Assembly: GCA_903895695.1 (NCBI GenBank)
Contig: CAITUY010000029.1
Location: 1 to 43,638 of the forward strand
DNA from: an uncultured bacterium
GTDB lineage: Bacteria; Verrucomicrobiota; Kiritimatiellia; CAIKKV01; CAITUY01
Direction of reading: 5' to 3'
Length of the DNA stretch: 43,638 bases
The notes under the pieces are model-generated. The model saw nothing but the letters and a program-made list of their open reading frames with translations. It was not told the DNA's origin and ran no database searches. Position numbers and translations under genes: made by a program. This document shows positions 1-10,600 of the stretch, in pieces. The stretch's first letter is position 1; every line of letters begins with the position of its first letter.

Positions 1-240
1 AGGCCCATTCTAACAAACACCCGCCAAATTCCAGCACACACACTCCCGGCTCGTGTCACCCCCGCGCAAAATCCCCGGCAAATCCGTGGGGATGTTGCCC
101 CGGTGTGCCGTCCGTGACTGGCCTATGGGATGCCAGTGATAGCATTCCTCTATTATCCATAAAGATGGAGGTGGATCATGCGTACAGTGCGTGAACACGA
201 CGCGGGTACGGGCGATGAACAGAAGTGCGGAGGGGTCACA
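1..240. other. Non-coding leader upstream of the first gene
   Basis: No convincing coding region is seen here; a 97-codon minus-strand frame at 10-303 has no Shine-Dalgarno site and no recognisable motif. A TATTAT hexamer at 151-156 could be a -10 box for the gene at 241, but no good -35 box lies 16-18 nt upstream. Two Shine-Dalgarno-like sequences occur, at 167-171 (GGAGG, 6 nt before an ATG at 178) and 229-233 (GGAGG, 7 nt before the ATG at 241). The two ATGs are in the same frame. Confidence 0.4.
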
Positions 241-2154
241 ATGAGTCATACGCATGGGGTACGGGTTCTGGGGGTTTGCTTTCTCGTTGCGCTGGCCGTG
301 CAAGCGGCGTCGGCAACGATGTGGACGGCCACTGTCGGCGGTTCCTGGGCCAACGCCAGCACATGGGGCGGCGGCGGCACGCCGGGTAACGGCGACGATG
401 TCACGATCAACAGCGGCATCAGTGTGACGGTTGATGTCACCACCGCCAGTCTCAACTCATTCACCGACAATGGAACGCTCACGTTCCTGGGGTGGTCCAC
501 GATCATGACGGCCGCGGTCGTTCAGGTCAACGGCACGATCACGCACGCGGTGAATACCGATACCACCCCGTCGCCCTGGACGCCCGACAACCGCGTCTAC
601 ATTGTTTGCGGCAATCTGACCGTAGCCGGCGGCGGTTACATCCAGGCCAACGGGCGCGGCTATCAGGGCTCAGTCACGGACGGTACCGGCGGGTTCGGTC
701 CCGGCAGCGCGAGCACCGGCAGAAAAGGAGGCGCTTATGGGGGGGCAGGCGGCGCCAATGGGAACGTCTATGGCAGTGCTGCTGCGCCGACGGATCCGGG
801 CACCGGCGGCGGCGGCGCCGGTGTCGGCTATGCAGGCGGCGCCGGGGGAGGAGCCATCCTGATCGTAGCCAGCGGATCCGTCACGAACAATGGAACGATC
901 AGCGCCAACGGTGGCGCCTCAACGGATGGGGCATACTCCGGCGGCGGTTCCGGCGGCGGCATCTTCATCACGTGCCGGACATTTGCCGGCACGGGAGCCG
1001 TCAGCGCCTTCGGCGGGGCCGGCGGGTATATCAATGCGTCCGGCGGCGGCGGCGGACGCATTGCCGTCATTTGGGATTCCGCGGCGCAAGCCGCCTCAGG
1101 CCAGTCGCAGGTTCAGTTCACTGCCTCTGGAGGCAGCGGCGGGGTTGGGAATGGCGCCATGGGGACTCTCTATCTTTCAGGACCTGAGTTCCTGACCCCT
1201 GCGCTGTCCGACAGATTCAAGCAGGTCCGTTTTTCAGGATTCACTAACTGGTCGACGCCATACCTGACGATCACCAACACAAGCATCGGCTTTGAGCAAC
1301 CCGGTCTTGAACTGGCCGTGACCAACGGCAATCTTCTCCTTACCAACAGCGCGAACCTGTACCTGACCGCCGGTCCGACGAATAATGGGACCCCGGCGTA
1401 TGGTATGCGCCTCACGGTTAGCGGCGATATGACGGTGTATAGCAACTGCTGGGTGTACCCGGCATCGGATAGAACGAACGGCGGCTCGGTGAAATTTGCA
1501 GTGAACAATTTGACCGTAGTGCCTGGCGCCGGCTTCAATGCCGATGGACTGGGCTGCGGGGGTGCGACGAGTATGGTCATGAACGGGTACGGTACCGGTC
1601 GCGGCGGGCACGGCAACGGACGTGGCGGCGGTGGCAGCTACGGTGGCTTGGGTGGTGGCATAGCTCAGGGCTGCAATCCCGGCACGATGACGTACGGATC
1701 GTCCAACGCGCCCGTCCAGCCCGGTAGTGGCGCAGGGGAGGATAATGGCGGCTTTAATGGTCCTGGCGCCGGTGGCGGCCTGGTCTGGGTCGAGGCGAGT
1801 CATGCGATCACGATCAACGGGACCATCTCCGCCAACGGGGCTGGCACCGGTTATTACGGAGCCGGTGGGTCGGGTGGTGGCATCTACCTGACTTGCAGAC
1901 AGTTTGCCGGGTCCGGTTTTCTAAGTGCGGCTGGGGGGCCTGGCGGAGGATACTTCGTTAACACCTGTGGCGGTGGCGGTGGCCGCATCGCGGTCTGGAG
2001 CCTGAACGGTAGCTGGGGCGGATCGCCTTCCGTCACGGGCACTGGATCGTCTGCCATCGCAGGGGGTGCCAGCGGCTTCCCCGGAGCGCCCGGAACCGTG
2101 GTTATCGGGCAATTGCAGCCGCAGGGAACGGTCATCTTCATTAAGGGCCAGTAA
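241..2154 (+). CDS. Secreted Gly-rich repeat protein with G8-like N-terminus
   Basis: Predicted 637-residue exported protein of unknown function. The start at 241 puts a typical signal peptide first (hydrophobic stretch about residues 9-25, ending AASA) and has GGAGG 7 nt upstream; an in-frame ATG at 178 would add 21 polar residues before the signal peptide and is less likely. After the signal, a W-x-GG-x-P-G-GDDV pattern with Val/Thr-rich strands resembles the start of G8-like beta domains. The rest is two related halves. Each has a Gly-rich loop region, a stretch like TINGTISANG, then GGGI(F/Y)(I/L)TCR-FAG and finally GGGGGRIAV, around residues 130-350 and 420-610. Such Gly-rich beta-helix-like proteins are common as surface or adhesive proteins in PVC bacteria (inference). 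No PEP-CTERM or LPXTG sorting signal is seen; it ends GTVIFIKGQ. It is followed 58 nt later by another secreted protein on the same strand. Confidence 0.8.
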   Translation: MSHTHGVRVLGVCFLVALAVQAASATMWTATVGGSWANASTWGGGGTPGNGDDVTINSGISVTVDVTTASLNSFTDNGTLTFLGWSTIMTAAVVQVNGTITHAVNTDTTPSPWTPDNRVYIVCGNLTVAGGGYIQANGRGYQGSVTDGTGGFGPGSASTGRKGGAYGGAGGANGNVYGSAAAPTDPGTGGGGAGVGYAGGAGGGAILIVASGSVTNNGTISANGGASTDGAYSGGGSGGGIFITCRTFAGTGAVSAFGGAGGYINASGGGGGRIAVIWDSAAQAASGQSQVQFTASGGSGGVGNGAMGTLYLSGPEFLTPALSDRFKQVRFSGFTNWSTPYLTITNTSIGFEQPGLELAVTNGNLLLTNSANLYLTAGPTNNGTPAYGMRLTVSGDMTVYSNCWVYPASDRTNGGSVKFAVNNLTVVPGAGFNADGLGCGGATSMVMNGYGTGRGGHGNGRGGGGSYGGLGGGIAQGCNPGTMTYGSSNAPVQPGSGAGEDNGGFNGPGAGGGLVWVEASHAITINGTISANGAGTGYYGAGGSGGGIYLTCRQFAGSGFLSAAGGPGGGYFVNTCGGGGGRIAVWSLNGSWGGSPSVTGTGSSAIAGGASGFPGAPGTVVIGQLQPQGTVIFIKGQ

Positions 2155-2212
2155 ATTCACCCGATCATCGGAGCGTGCGATGGCTTGGGTCGGATGCAAA
2201 GGGGAGGGGCCA

Positions 2213-4096
2213 ATGAGACGATGGAATATGTGGCCGTGGCTGCTGGGGAGCGGCTGCCTGCTGGCGGCGGTGTCTGTCCAGGCCGGTTATCTCAACGACC
2301 ACTTTGACACGCCACCGTTCACAAACGGGGCCACCTTCACGACGGCGGTTTCGAACTGGATGGCGTCGACCGGCAGCGTCGTGGTGACAGGGGCGAAGTA
2401 CTACTCGTCCCCGAACTCGATCCTGCTGCCTGCGGAGAGCGCGATTTCCAATACCGTTTCCGTAACGCCCGCCGCGCCGTCGGTCGTTTGGACGGACCTG
2501 CGGATCGCGCCGACGCTCGGGGCGGCGCCGGATCCCTCGGCCATGAACGGGGTGACGTGGCTGAGTTACTTCGATGCGAACGGCTATCTGCAGGTCTGGA
2601 ATGGATCCGCCTGGCTGGTGTGCAGCAATGACGTGTTCAACCAGGCGGTGCCCGCGATGAGCACGGGCGCGTTTGCGACGATCTCCATCTACCAGAATTA
2701 CAGCACCCGCAAGGCCGCCGTGCTAGTCAATGATCGGCTGGTTCTGCAGGACTTGGCGTTTCCTGTCGCGGCCAGCACCTACAACGCGGTGGGCGTGATC
2801 AGTCGGGACAGCAGCGCCTGGCTCGACGATGCCTATGTCCAGACGAACTACGATGCGGGGCGGTTGACGAACGATCTCAACGGCGTCTACGGAGTCGACG
2901 CGGGCGAGCTGCAAATGTACGGCTACGCGGCGCGCACGTTGTATGTGGGCGGCTCAAGCCCGTATGCCTACGCGTCCCTCTCCAACGCGCTCGGAGTGGC
3001 TCGTGATCGCGATACGCTGAACGTGACCGGGGCGTCGTATGGCGAGAGTGTCACGATCACGCAGAACTTGACGCTGGCGGGCAGTTTTACCAACAGCGGC
3101 ACGATCACGGTGGCGGCGGGCGAGCAGGTGAATGTGACTGGCAGTTTCGTCAGCAGTCTGATGGTCAGCGGTACCCTGCAACTGGCCCAGGGCGTGGTGG
3201 TAAGCGGGACAACGGTGACGGTGGCCGGAACCGTTGCGGGGCTCACAAACGGTGCCCGCCTTATCGCGGGCACACTCAACCTCACCGGCAGCGGCAGCGT
3301 GGTGGCTACGGGCGGTGAGGTGGCCGCGGCCGGGGCGGGCGTGGATATGACCGGCACCTTTACCTTGAATGCCGGTACCTGGGGCCTGCAGGCCGTCGCG
3401 GGTCTGGACTTCACGGACGACTTTGAACTATACGCCGACAACACCCCGGTGCAGAAACTCGGTTTCCGCGGTTGGGGTGCTTCGAGCGCCGGCGTGCTGG
3501 TGCAGGCGACGCAGGGCTACGGGAGTTCGAAGGGCGTGATTATTCCCGACGGCTGTTTGATTTCCAACCGGTTGACGACGGTGGGTCAGCCGAAGATCTG
3601 GACCGACTTCCATCTCAAGGCCGTGCCGGGTATTGCGCCGGCGGCGCCCGATACCAATCAGGCGGCGTTTGTGAGCTATGTGGCGACGAACGGCATCCTT
3701 CAGGTATGGTCGGCCGGCGCGTGGCTGGCCTGTACGAACTACATTGATGGTAGCGCGGTGCCGGCGATGAGCACCGGGTCCTACACCCGCGTGACGGTGT
3801 TCGCGAACTTCGTGACCCACAAGGCGGCCGTGTTTATCGAAGGCAAGCTGTCGCGCGAACTGGTCGGCTTCCCCGCGGGTGCAACGATACCGAGTTACAC
3901 CACGCTGGGGGTTTACAATAACGATACGACCGCCTGTCTGGATGACATGCGCATCACAACCGGCGTTCCGGTGGATTTGTTGGCGGTGACCCCCGCCACC
4001 GACCTGGACGGCGACGGAATGGCGGATGCGCAGGAAATCCAGGTCCACGATTCGGTGCGCTTCATGCCGTTTGGGACCGTCTTCAAGCTCCAATGA
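2213..4096 (+). CDS. Secreted protein with duplicated LamG-like unit
   Basis: Predicted 627-residue exported protein. The start at 2213 follows GGGGAGGGG (2201-2209) and gives a signal peptide with a hydrophobic core about residues 7-22 ending VQA; the reading frame is open further upstream but that part overlaps the previous gene and is not used. Two homologous units of about 200 residues, near 24-230 and 400-600, share (D)DF/HF, WTD, SY-AT/DANG-LQVW, AW-LACTN/VCSN, AVPAMSTG and AWLDD/ACLDD patterns. They look like concanavalin/LamG-type sugar- or protein-binding sandwiches. Between them lies a Thr/Val/Gly-rich repeat stretch of beta-helix type. Near the C-terminus DLDGDGMADAQE is a dockerin/thrombospondin-3-like calcium motif. 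No catalytic motif is recognised. Its TGA stop is the first half of a TGATCA palindrome whose other half is the stop of the convergent gene. Confidence 0.78.
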   Translation: MRRWNMWPWLLGSGCLLAAVSVQAGYLNDHFDTPPFTNGATFTTAVSNWMASTGSVVVTGAKYYSSPNSILLPAESAISNTVSVTPAAPSVVWTDLRIAPTLGAAPDPSAMNGVTWLSYFDANGYLQVWNGSAWLVCSNDVFNQAVPAMSTGAFATISIYQNYSTRKAAVLVNDRLVLQDLAFPVAASTYNAVGVISRDSSAWLDDAYVQTNYDAGRLTNDLNGVYGVDAGELQMYGYAARTLYVGGSSPYAYASLSNALGVARDRDTLNVTGASYGESVTITQNLTLAGSFTNSGTITVAAGEQVNVTGSFVSSLMVSGTLQLAQGVVVSGTTVTVAGTVAGLTNGARLIAGTLNLTGSGSVVATGGEVAAAGAGVDMTGTFTLNAGTWGLQAVAGLDFTDDFELYADNTPVQKLGFRGWGASSAGVLVQATQGYGSSKGVIIPDGCLISNRLTTVGQPKIWTDFHLKAVPGIAPAAPDTNQAAFVSYVATNGILQVWSAGAWLACTNYIDGSAVPAMSTGSYTRVTVFANFVTHKAAVFIEGKLSRELVGFPAGATIPSYTTLGVYNNDTTACLDDMRITTGVPVDLLAVTPATDLDGDGMADAQEIQVHDSVRFMPFGTVFKLQ

Positions 4097-7000
4097 TCAC
4101 TTGCCGGCTGCAGGTCCCTTGCCGATTACCCAGTTGACGGTGGCGTCCGTCAGCAATGGCCAGCCGCTCCATTTCCAGAAAGGCATTTCCTTGCCGGGCG
4201 GCTCCCCCAATACGGTCCCGGTGAAGACGGCTACCCGGCCCTTTTGGAATGCGCTCGTGACGAGCACGGGTTCCGTACCGGCATAGAGTTGCACCTCGGC
4301 GTTTGCCTTCGGTTTGGCGACATGCCGCCAGAACAGGTAAGCGGGCGTCCGATTCGCCTCGCGTTGGGCGGGGACGGAATCCGCCAGGCCGCCGCTCACC
4401 GACTTGAAGGGCAACGGTTGTTCCGCACGCTGGATGTCGCGGGCCGGCGCGATCTCCAACGGCAGCAGGTCTTCCAGGAAGGTGTTCTTGTACGAACCCT
4501 GCCCGAGCGTGTGCAGGCCGCCCAGGACATATAACCCGCCGCCGCACGCGACGAATTGCTTCAATTGCCGCCGTCGTTCATAACCGAGCGCCCGGGCATC
4601 GACATTGGCCAGGATGACCGCGCGGTAGGCGAAGAGCCGGTCAAGCGTGTCAGGGTAGCCTTTGACGTAAGGATCAGGGTCGCAACCGGCATACGCCTGG
4701 GAAATCAGCCACGCTTTCGGCAACGCGTTCTCCAGGCCATAGAGATCCGCATGCACACCGTTGACGATCAGGATGCGCATGGGGGCAGCCACGAAGGCGT
4801 CGCGTTTCGGATGCTGAGGAGGGCTGTCCAAACTATCGAGAGTCGGTGTCGCCGCAGACGGATCCAGATCATTGAACACCTCGATATCGCGGATCTTCCC
4901 GGGGATCAGATCGGAGCGTAGTGGCGTTTCTTTTCGCAAGGCTTCGACCTGCGCGTCGCTATGCGCTTCGAGCAACACCAGCGTGATCTTGTCGATGATA
5001 AGGATGCCGGGCTTTCCACCCATCACGCCAGATCCCGAGACATCCAGCGTGCCTCCGCCGGGATAGTCGAACTCATAGGTGAAATCCTGGTAGACATTGG
5101 CTTGCTTGAAATCGGCAGACACCACCATCTTGATCGGCGTCGTGACAGTCCCGCCTGCGCCAGGCCAGCCGGCGTAGAACCCCATCTGAGTTTCCTTGGC
5201 CTTGTCTTCGATCTTGACCCGAAAGATGGCACGGTAGTGACCGGCCGGCAGGTTGCCGTACTGATTCCATCCCCACGACGATGATCGGCTGCCGGTGGAG
5301 GCATCGAGCCGGCGCGCTCTGCCGCCGGACGCATCCGCGTCGTTGATGACAATGGCGTGATCGGCCGCGTTCGGCAATCCCTCCGCTTCGTGTACGATCG
5401 TCGTGCCGGAAGCGGTGGGGTCTTCCGCGGGATGTAGCGGGTCCTTCGGCGCAGGCTTGGCCGCCTGTTTCTCCGCGGCCGCGACCTCGGCGGGGTCGGG
5501 GGGCGCGGTGAGGCGCGCAGGCGCCGCCGGCCGCGTGAACGTGCCGGAGAACTCCCACACCACGAGGCTCCAGCCGGTAACCTGCGGCACGGTCACCTGC
5601 GCCCACACGCCGTTCTGCGTCGCAGTGAGTTTCTGCGGTTCATCGCCGCGATCGGCGTCGAGCAGGTAGACCCCGCTCAACGTGCCGCCATCGATCATCT
5701 TCATGCGCACGACGACATTGCTTACCGGATCGGAGCGCCGGGTTTCCGGGATCTTGTCGGACGCGGGCGGAACAATGAGGTTCACGATGCGCTGAAACGT
5801 TTGGGTGTCGACGGGGCGCTCCGTGATCCATTGATCCCACCAGACCGGGGTGTCCGCCGTCACTTCGACACGATTCGTTGCCGGCACCCCCTGCAACATC
5901 ACGTCCCAGATCGGCCCCGACCAGCGCGTGAGGAAGCGTCCCCAGTTCGGGCAGCCCGGGGCGGTCGCGTGATCGCCATAGTCGGTATGGGCGCCCGCCG
6001 CCGTGCAGAGCAGGAACTTGTAGTAATCCTCGCGGGAATCCAGGATGCAGTGATAGGTGGCGCCGTGCGCGCGGACGCTGGCGACATCCGCCAACATGCC
6101 TTCGGCATACGCGCGCCAGGACGTGTAAACCAGCCCATCGCCGGTTGATGAAAAGTTCCGGATCTGCTCGTTCATGATGTGCCCGTACCCGGCACAGCGT
6201 TCGCGGTACTCGTGGCTGGACAGATACTCGGACGAGGCGGTATGCGGCGTGTTGTCGTTGTAGCCGAACACGAAGGCCGGGTGGACGGCCCAGATGCGTT
6301 GCTTCATGCGTTGGATGTTGCGGGTCGACATTGCGTCGTTGCCGGCCGACCAATGCCCATCGAACCGCACGCCGTCCCAGCCGAAGGACGTTGCGGAGGC
6401 AATGAGCTGATCGATGCCGTAGTCCAGCACATCCAGCCGCGTGAAGTTGGCATAGAGGTAGTACCAGGCATATCCCTTGAACTTCTTCTGGAATGCCGGG
6501 GAAACGAAGCGTTCGGGATCGTCCCAGTGCTGAAGAGCCCAGGCATCAAACACGCCGTACGGTTGCCCGAGCTGGTCCATGTAGAACCAGTCCGGGTGTT
6601 GCCGGGCCAGTTCCCATCCGGATTGGGCGCAGGCGTTATGCTTCCCATAGGTGATGGACCGAATACCGTTGGTCCTGGCGAGCGCAATGAAGTCCTTCAG
6701 CGTGGAGCCTTTTTCAAGGTAGCCTGTCTGGCCGCCTGCCCAGTGATCCTTTTGTGGGTTGAGATTGCCCCAATCGTCCGGCGCCCAGAAATCGCATTCC
6801 CACCAGTTGGCATACCAATGGCGGCACAGCGCCAGGTCCTGCAGGTTGCTGCTGTGGCTGCAGGGGTAGGAACCCGGGTGGATGGACAGGGATGGCGCGC
6901 CGAGCGCGACTTTCCAGACGTTGTCCGCGACATTGAACACATCGCTCCGGATGTCCATCACCTTTTCGCCGGTACTGAGCGTGCCGAGCAACGCATAGCC

Positions 7001-7669
7001 GTACTCGTCCAGCAGTGCCGGGAGGGGCACTTCGATGGGTTTACTCGCGCCGGGTTCAAGCGACACGCGCACCGGGCTCAACACCTGCGCCACCCGGAAT
7101 TCCCGCATCACCGTGACCGACAGCGCCACATCCAGGCGTCCCGTCGTCCCATTGACGACGACGGCATCGGCAAACGCCGGTTCTCCCGGCGCAACCAGAA
7201 GCTTGCGCGCCTGGAAGCCCAGCAGGGCCGCTCCTTTGTCCATGCGCTCCAGTCGCGCGCCATAGACCAGCATCGCCATGGTCCCCTTGCCGACCCACCA
7301 TGAAAAATTCGCGCCGACGGGTCCGGCCTTGGTAAGCACAAAGTCCCGGGTGATGGTCAACGGCGTGCCGTCGGCGGGAAACCTCGTTCGGGTATAGTTG
7401 TCCATGGCGTAGCGCTCGACGCCTTCCGCGTCGATGACGACATTGAAGTGTCGGGTGTCGCCGGGGTCGCCGGGCATCACGCCGACTTCAAAAACGATCC
7501 GATAACGCCCGGGCGGGGCGTTGTCTTCCCGCACGACGGCGATGGAGCCGCTCTCGCCCTTGGCGGGGACGTTGTTCGCCACGCGTCCGGCAATCTCCAC
7601 GCGTTCGGCCTGCGCGGCCTGTTGTGCGAGCCATAGGCAAACCAATAGAAAGGGGCGTGCTTTTAGCAT
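4097..7669 (-). CDS. Secreted TIM-barrel glycosidase-like protein with CBM-like and GATase1-like domains
   Basis: Predicted 1190-residue exported protein, last gene of the eight-gene minus-strand operon. A signal peptide (hydrophobic core about 5-17, ending AQA) is followed by a carbohydrate-binding-like sandwich (25-140) and an Ig-like segment (150-250). Next is an (alpha/beta)8-like region (270-620) with the family signature FWAPDDWG (294-301), SITYGK, GWDGVRFDGH (430-439) and HIMNEQ (497-502). By analogy with retaining glycosidases of GH13/GH66-like fold, D437 and E501 are the candidate nucleophile and acid/base; both are kept in two paralogues in this window. A C-terminal barrel-cap sandwich (640-710), a CBM6/35-like domain beginning VHEAEG (760-900) and a GATase1-like Rossmann domain (960-1190, GGGLYVLGG without a cysteine) follow. 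The start has GGAG overlapping the stop of the upstream gene 10 nt away. The exact CAZy family is not assigned and activity is inferred. Confidence 0.75.
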   Translation of the reverse strand: MLKARPFLLVCLWLAQQAAQAERVEIAGRVANNVPAKGESGSIAVVREDNAPPGRYRIVFEVGVMPGDPGDTRHFNVVIDAEGVERYAMDNYTRTRFPADGTPLTITRDFVLTKAGPVGANFSWWVGKGTMAMLVYGARLERMDKGAALLGFQARKLLVAPGEPAFADAVVVNGTTGRLDVALSVTVMREFRVAQVLSPVRVSLEPGASKPIEVPLPALLDEYGYALLGTLSTGEKVMDIRSDVFNVADNVWKVALGAPSLSIHPGSYPCSHSSNLQDLALCRHWYANWWECDFWAPDDWGNLNPQKDHWAGGQTGYLEKGSTLKDFIALARTNGIRSITYGKHNACAQSGWELARQHPDWFYMDQLGQPYGVFDAWALQHWDDPERFVSPAFQKKFKGYAWYYLYANFTRLDVLDYGIDQLIASATSFGWDGVRFDGHWSAGNDAMSTRNIQRMKQRIWAVHPAFVFGYNDNTPHTASSEYLSSHEYRERCAGYGHIMNEQIRNFSSTGDGLVYTSWRAYAEGMLADVASVRAHGATYHCILDSREDYYKFLLCTAAGAHTDYGDHATAPGCPNWGRFLTRWSGPIWDVMLQGVPATNRVEVTADTPVWWDQWITERPVDTQTFQRIVNLIVPPASDKIPETRRSDPVSNVVVRMKMIDGGTLSGVYLLDADRGDEPQKLTATQNGVWAQVTVPQVTGWSLVVWEFSGTFTRPAAPARLTAPPDPAEVAAAEKQAAKPAPKDPLHPAEDPTASGTTIVHEAEGLPNAADHAIVINDADASGGRARRLDASTGSRSSSWGWNQYGNLPAGHYRAIFRVKIEDKAKETQMGFYAGWPGAGGTVTTPIKMVVSADFKQANVYQDFTYEFDYPGGGTLDVSGSGVMGGKPGILIIDKITLVLLEAHSDAQVEALRKETPLRSDLIPGKIRDIEVFNDLDPSAATPTLDSLDSPPQHPKRDAFVAAPMRILIVNGVHADLYGLENALPKAWLISQAYAGCDPDPYVKGYPDTLDRLFAYRAVILANVDARALGYERRRQLKQFVACGGGLYVLGGLHTLGQGSYKNTFLEDLLPLEIAPARDIQRAEQPLPFKSVSGGLADSVPAQREANRTPAYLFWRHVAKPKANAEVQLYAGTEPVLVTSAFQKGRVAVFTGTVLGEPPGKEMPFWKWSGWPLLTDATVNWVIGKGPAAGK

Positions 7670-7679
7670 GGTGCTTCTC

Positions 7680-10600
7680 CTACTGACCCGCCGGCTTCGG
7701 GAACGTGAACCGCAACAGCATCCCGGCGGGCACCTTGATCTTCTCGTTCAGGCGATAGCGATCTTTAATCTCGACCGGCGTTGTCACCGTCGTCTCGACA
7801 TCCGTTTCCGTGGTATTGTTCGCTTCCAGCGTGATGCTCTTCAGTGTCCATTGAGAGCCGACGATACTCAGCCGAAGGTTGAGGTCGTCGGCCATTAACA
7901 GGTTGCCCGCATAGAACGCCCCCGGTTTGGTGACATCCAGGCGTGCGATGCCCTTGCCTTCGAACACGCCAAATGCCGGGATCGGAGAATCGGGCGGTTG
8001 ACCTTCGCGCCAAAGGCCCGTTTCCCAATGAGGGTTCAGGCCGGCAATCGACAAGGGAAGTGCATACGGCATCGCCGGTGCGGCGGTCACCTCGCCCGAC
8101 ACCCCTCGATCGGCGGCTGTCAACTCGGCGACAAAGGCCAGCCGATCCAGGCGGCCGCGTGAGAGCGTCAGCGTGTAGGGCGTCTTGCCGCACAAGCCCA
8201 TCGCCGCCCGTGTGGCCGTCAACTTGGCCGGATCGTCCACCCGGATGAACCGGCCGGTCCAGCGGGTTCCCACCGGCAGCAAGCCCACCGTGTCCGGGGG
8301 GACCGCGAATCCGACAGTGCCATCGGCGCCGACACGAATGCCCTCGGACAATGCAATCAGATTGCCGGCGCATCCACCCACAGGCAAATCGATGTACCCT
8401 CGCTCGACCTTGCCCGTGTTGTCTGCGCCGCCAGTGGTTTGGGGCAACGCATAGTCCGCCTTGGCATCCACCCTGGTAAAGGCCGGAAAGATGGGAGAAT
8501 CCGGAGCCACGGGCATCCGCAATTCCATGACGATCTCCTTCATCAGCGACTTCCTGGCGGCATCCTTGTCGAAGTCCTGTTGCGAAGCCACCAAACCAAA
8601 ATCATAGTATCGGATGCGTCCGGCCCAAACGCGACTCCGCGTGGTGGTCTGGGGCGGCTTGGCGTCATAGATCAGGTCCTGCTTCAGCGCGTGCCAGTAG
8701 CGTTGGTCGATAGTCATGTCGGTAATCTGGAGGGCCGGCGACGCGTAGGGGAAACTCATCAGCGACACCAGGTTGTCGCCCCGCTGCGCGCCTCCGGACT
8801 CGGGAAACAGCCCTCGTCCCTCATCGTAACCCGGCACGGGCACCACCGGTTCGAAATCCGGCGCATCCGTGCCCGGATAGGGCCAGGCGAAGCCGAAGTA
8901 GTTCTGGTGATCGGAGCAGCGCCAGTCATAGCGCATCGCATAGCCCAGGTAGAGCGGCGGCGTGATGGCGGTGCGCCCCTTGGCGTCCTGGATGACGAAA
9001 TAGCAGCACCGCATATGCGAAGGCGACAGGCTGGCCTCGATCGCGATGTTGGTCGCATTGGGACGCCAGCGACGCTCGGTATCGTAATTGGCGACCAGGC
9101 GGACATCCGTAATCGGCGCATCCGACCGGGCGCTCAGGCTGGGATACTGACCGTTGGCTGAAACAAGGCGCGTGATCATCGGCCCCGACGTGACCAGCGC
9201 CCGCTGTGGAAACGCCCAGTACTGTTCCATTCCGGCGTAGAAATACCAGGCCGCGTTCTCCGGCGTATCGGCGCACGTGTATAACTGTTGCGGGTCAGCG
9301 GCGGCTTTGGCCACATCCGCCGGCGAGAAGACCTCATGCACAACCAGCGGCATCAAGGCGCTGCGCGAATTCACATGCCATTCATAAGCCGGCAGCCCGT
9401 TATCGACGAGTTTGCCGTCGCGATAGGTGTACAGGGAAATGGCCTGGGCGAATTTGTAAAGCTCCTGTGGCATCGGTGTGCTGGATGGCCGGTGGATGGC
9501 GGCCAGTTTGCTCCCGAAGCCCAAGGCCAGAAATTCCGTGCGGACCATGCACTTGCCATCGGGAGTCAGCATGAACGGAGGGGGATAGGATATGTCGCCC
9601 ATCAGCAAGTACCGATTCTGCCACGGGTCGGCCAGGTCCAAGCCCGGCGTCACAATCAGATCCGGTGTGGAGGCGGCCCTGCACGCCTTCGCGAATTCAT
9701 CCCAGCGGGCGGGGTCAAACCGCTCCAGCGTTTCGGTCATCGCCAGCAGCGAGTAACCGGCGGTCTTCGCCGCCTGGGCATATTCGGCGATCGTGCCCTG
9801 GCCATCGCTGAAACTGCTGCGCGCGCCGATCAGCACTTTGAAAGGACGATTCGTCCCGCTCCACTGTTCGCCCAGCCATGCGGGAATGGGCGCGTTGGTT
9901 GGCGCCGGCACCGCGGCCAGTTTTTCCGGCGTATAGCCGTCCATGCCGTTTTGCGACGCCAGCCCGCCGACCCAACGGATGGTATTGAGGAGCAGCCGGT
10001 ACCCGTCGCTGGCCGACTTGCCGTCGCCCTTCTCGAAGAAGATCCCTTCTATGGCGCCAATGTTCGACTCGCCGACCCAGCCCCCTTTGGCAAAGGGACT
10101 GAGCATGGTGCACAACGACGAAATACCCATCACGGCCACGCGGCCTTTGCCTGCCTGACGCACCGCGGCAATCACCGGCGCCTCGCCTCGGTTGTCCAGT
10201 TTCGCCCATGCGCCGCCCATATTGCGTGCCATCATGCTGCCGGGCATGCCCTTCAACACGGGTCGCCACTCCGGGGCCTGCAGCACAAAGGGCATGGTCG
10301 CATAGGCATCGTCCCAGCGGAGCAGATTGGTCGGATACCAGATGCGTTTCACCCCTGCCCGCACGGGAGAGGCCGCACCGCTATCCGTCCAGGCATACTG
10401 CTTCTCGAGTCCCGCATGGGCATCGTCGCGCACTTCGGCCGCCACCAGCATCGCGCCCCAAGGCTCCAGGAACGCATTCCAGCCGCGCGCGACCTGCTGG
10501 CCGCCTCCGCCGTTGGCCAGTGCCATGAATAGCCCGCCACCCTCTTCAACGTAGCGCCGCAACAGCGGCAAGTTGGCCTTGCCGTTGAAGTAGCCCTGCA

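Noticed and set aside
117..133. Possible sigma-54 promoter (TGGC ... TGCC) before the first gene
   Set aside because: Only the GG and GC pair are at the right spacing; other consensus positions do not match.
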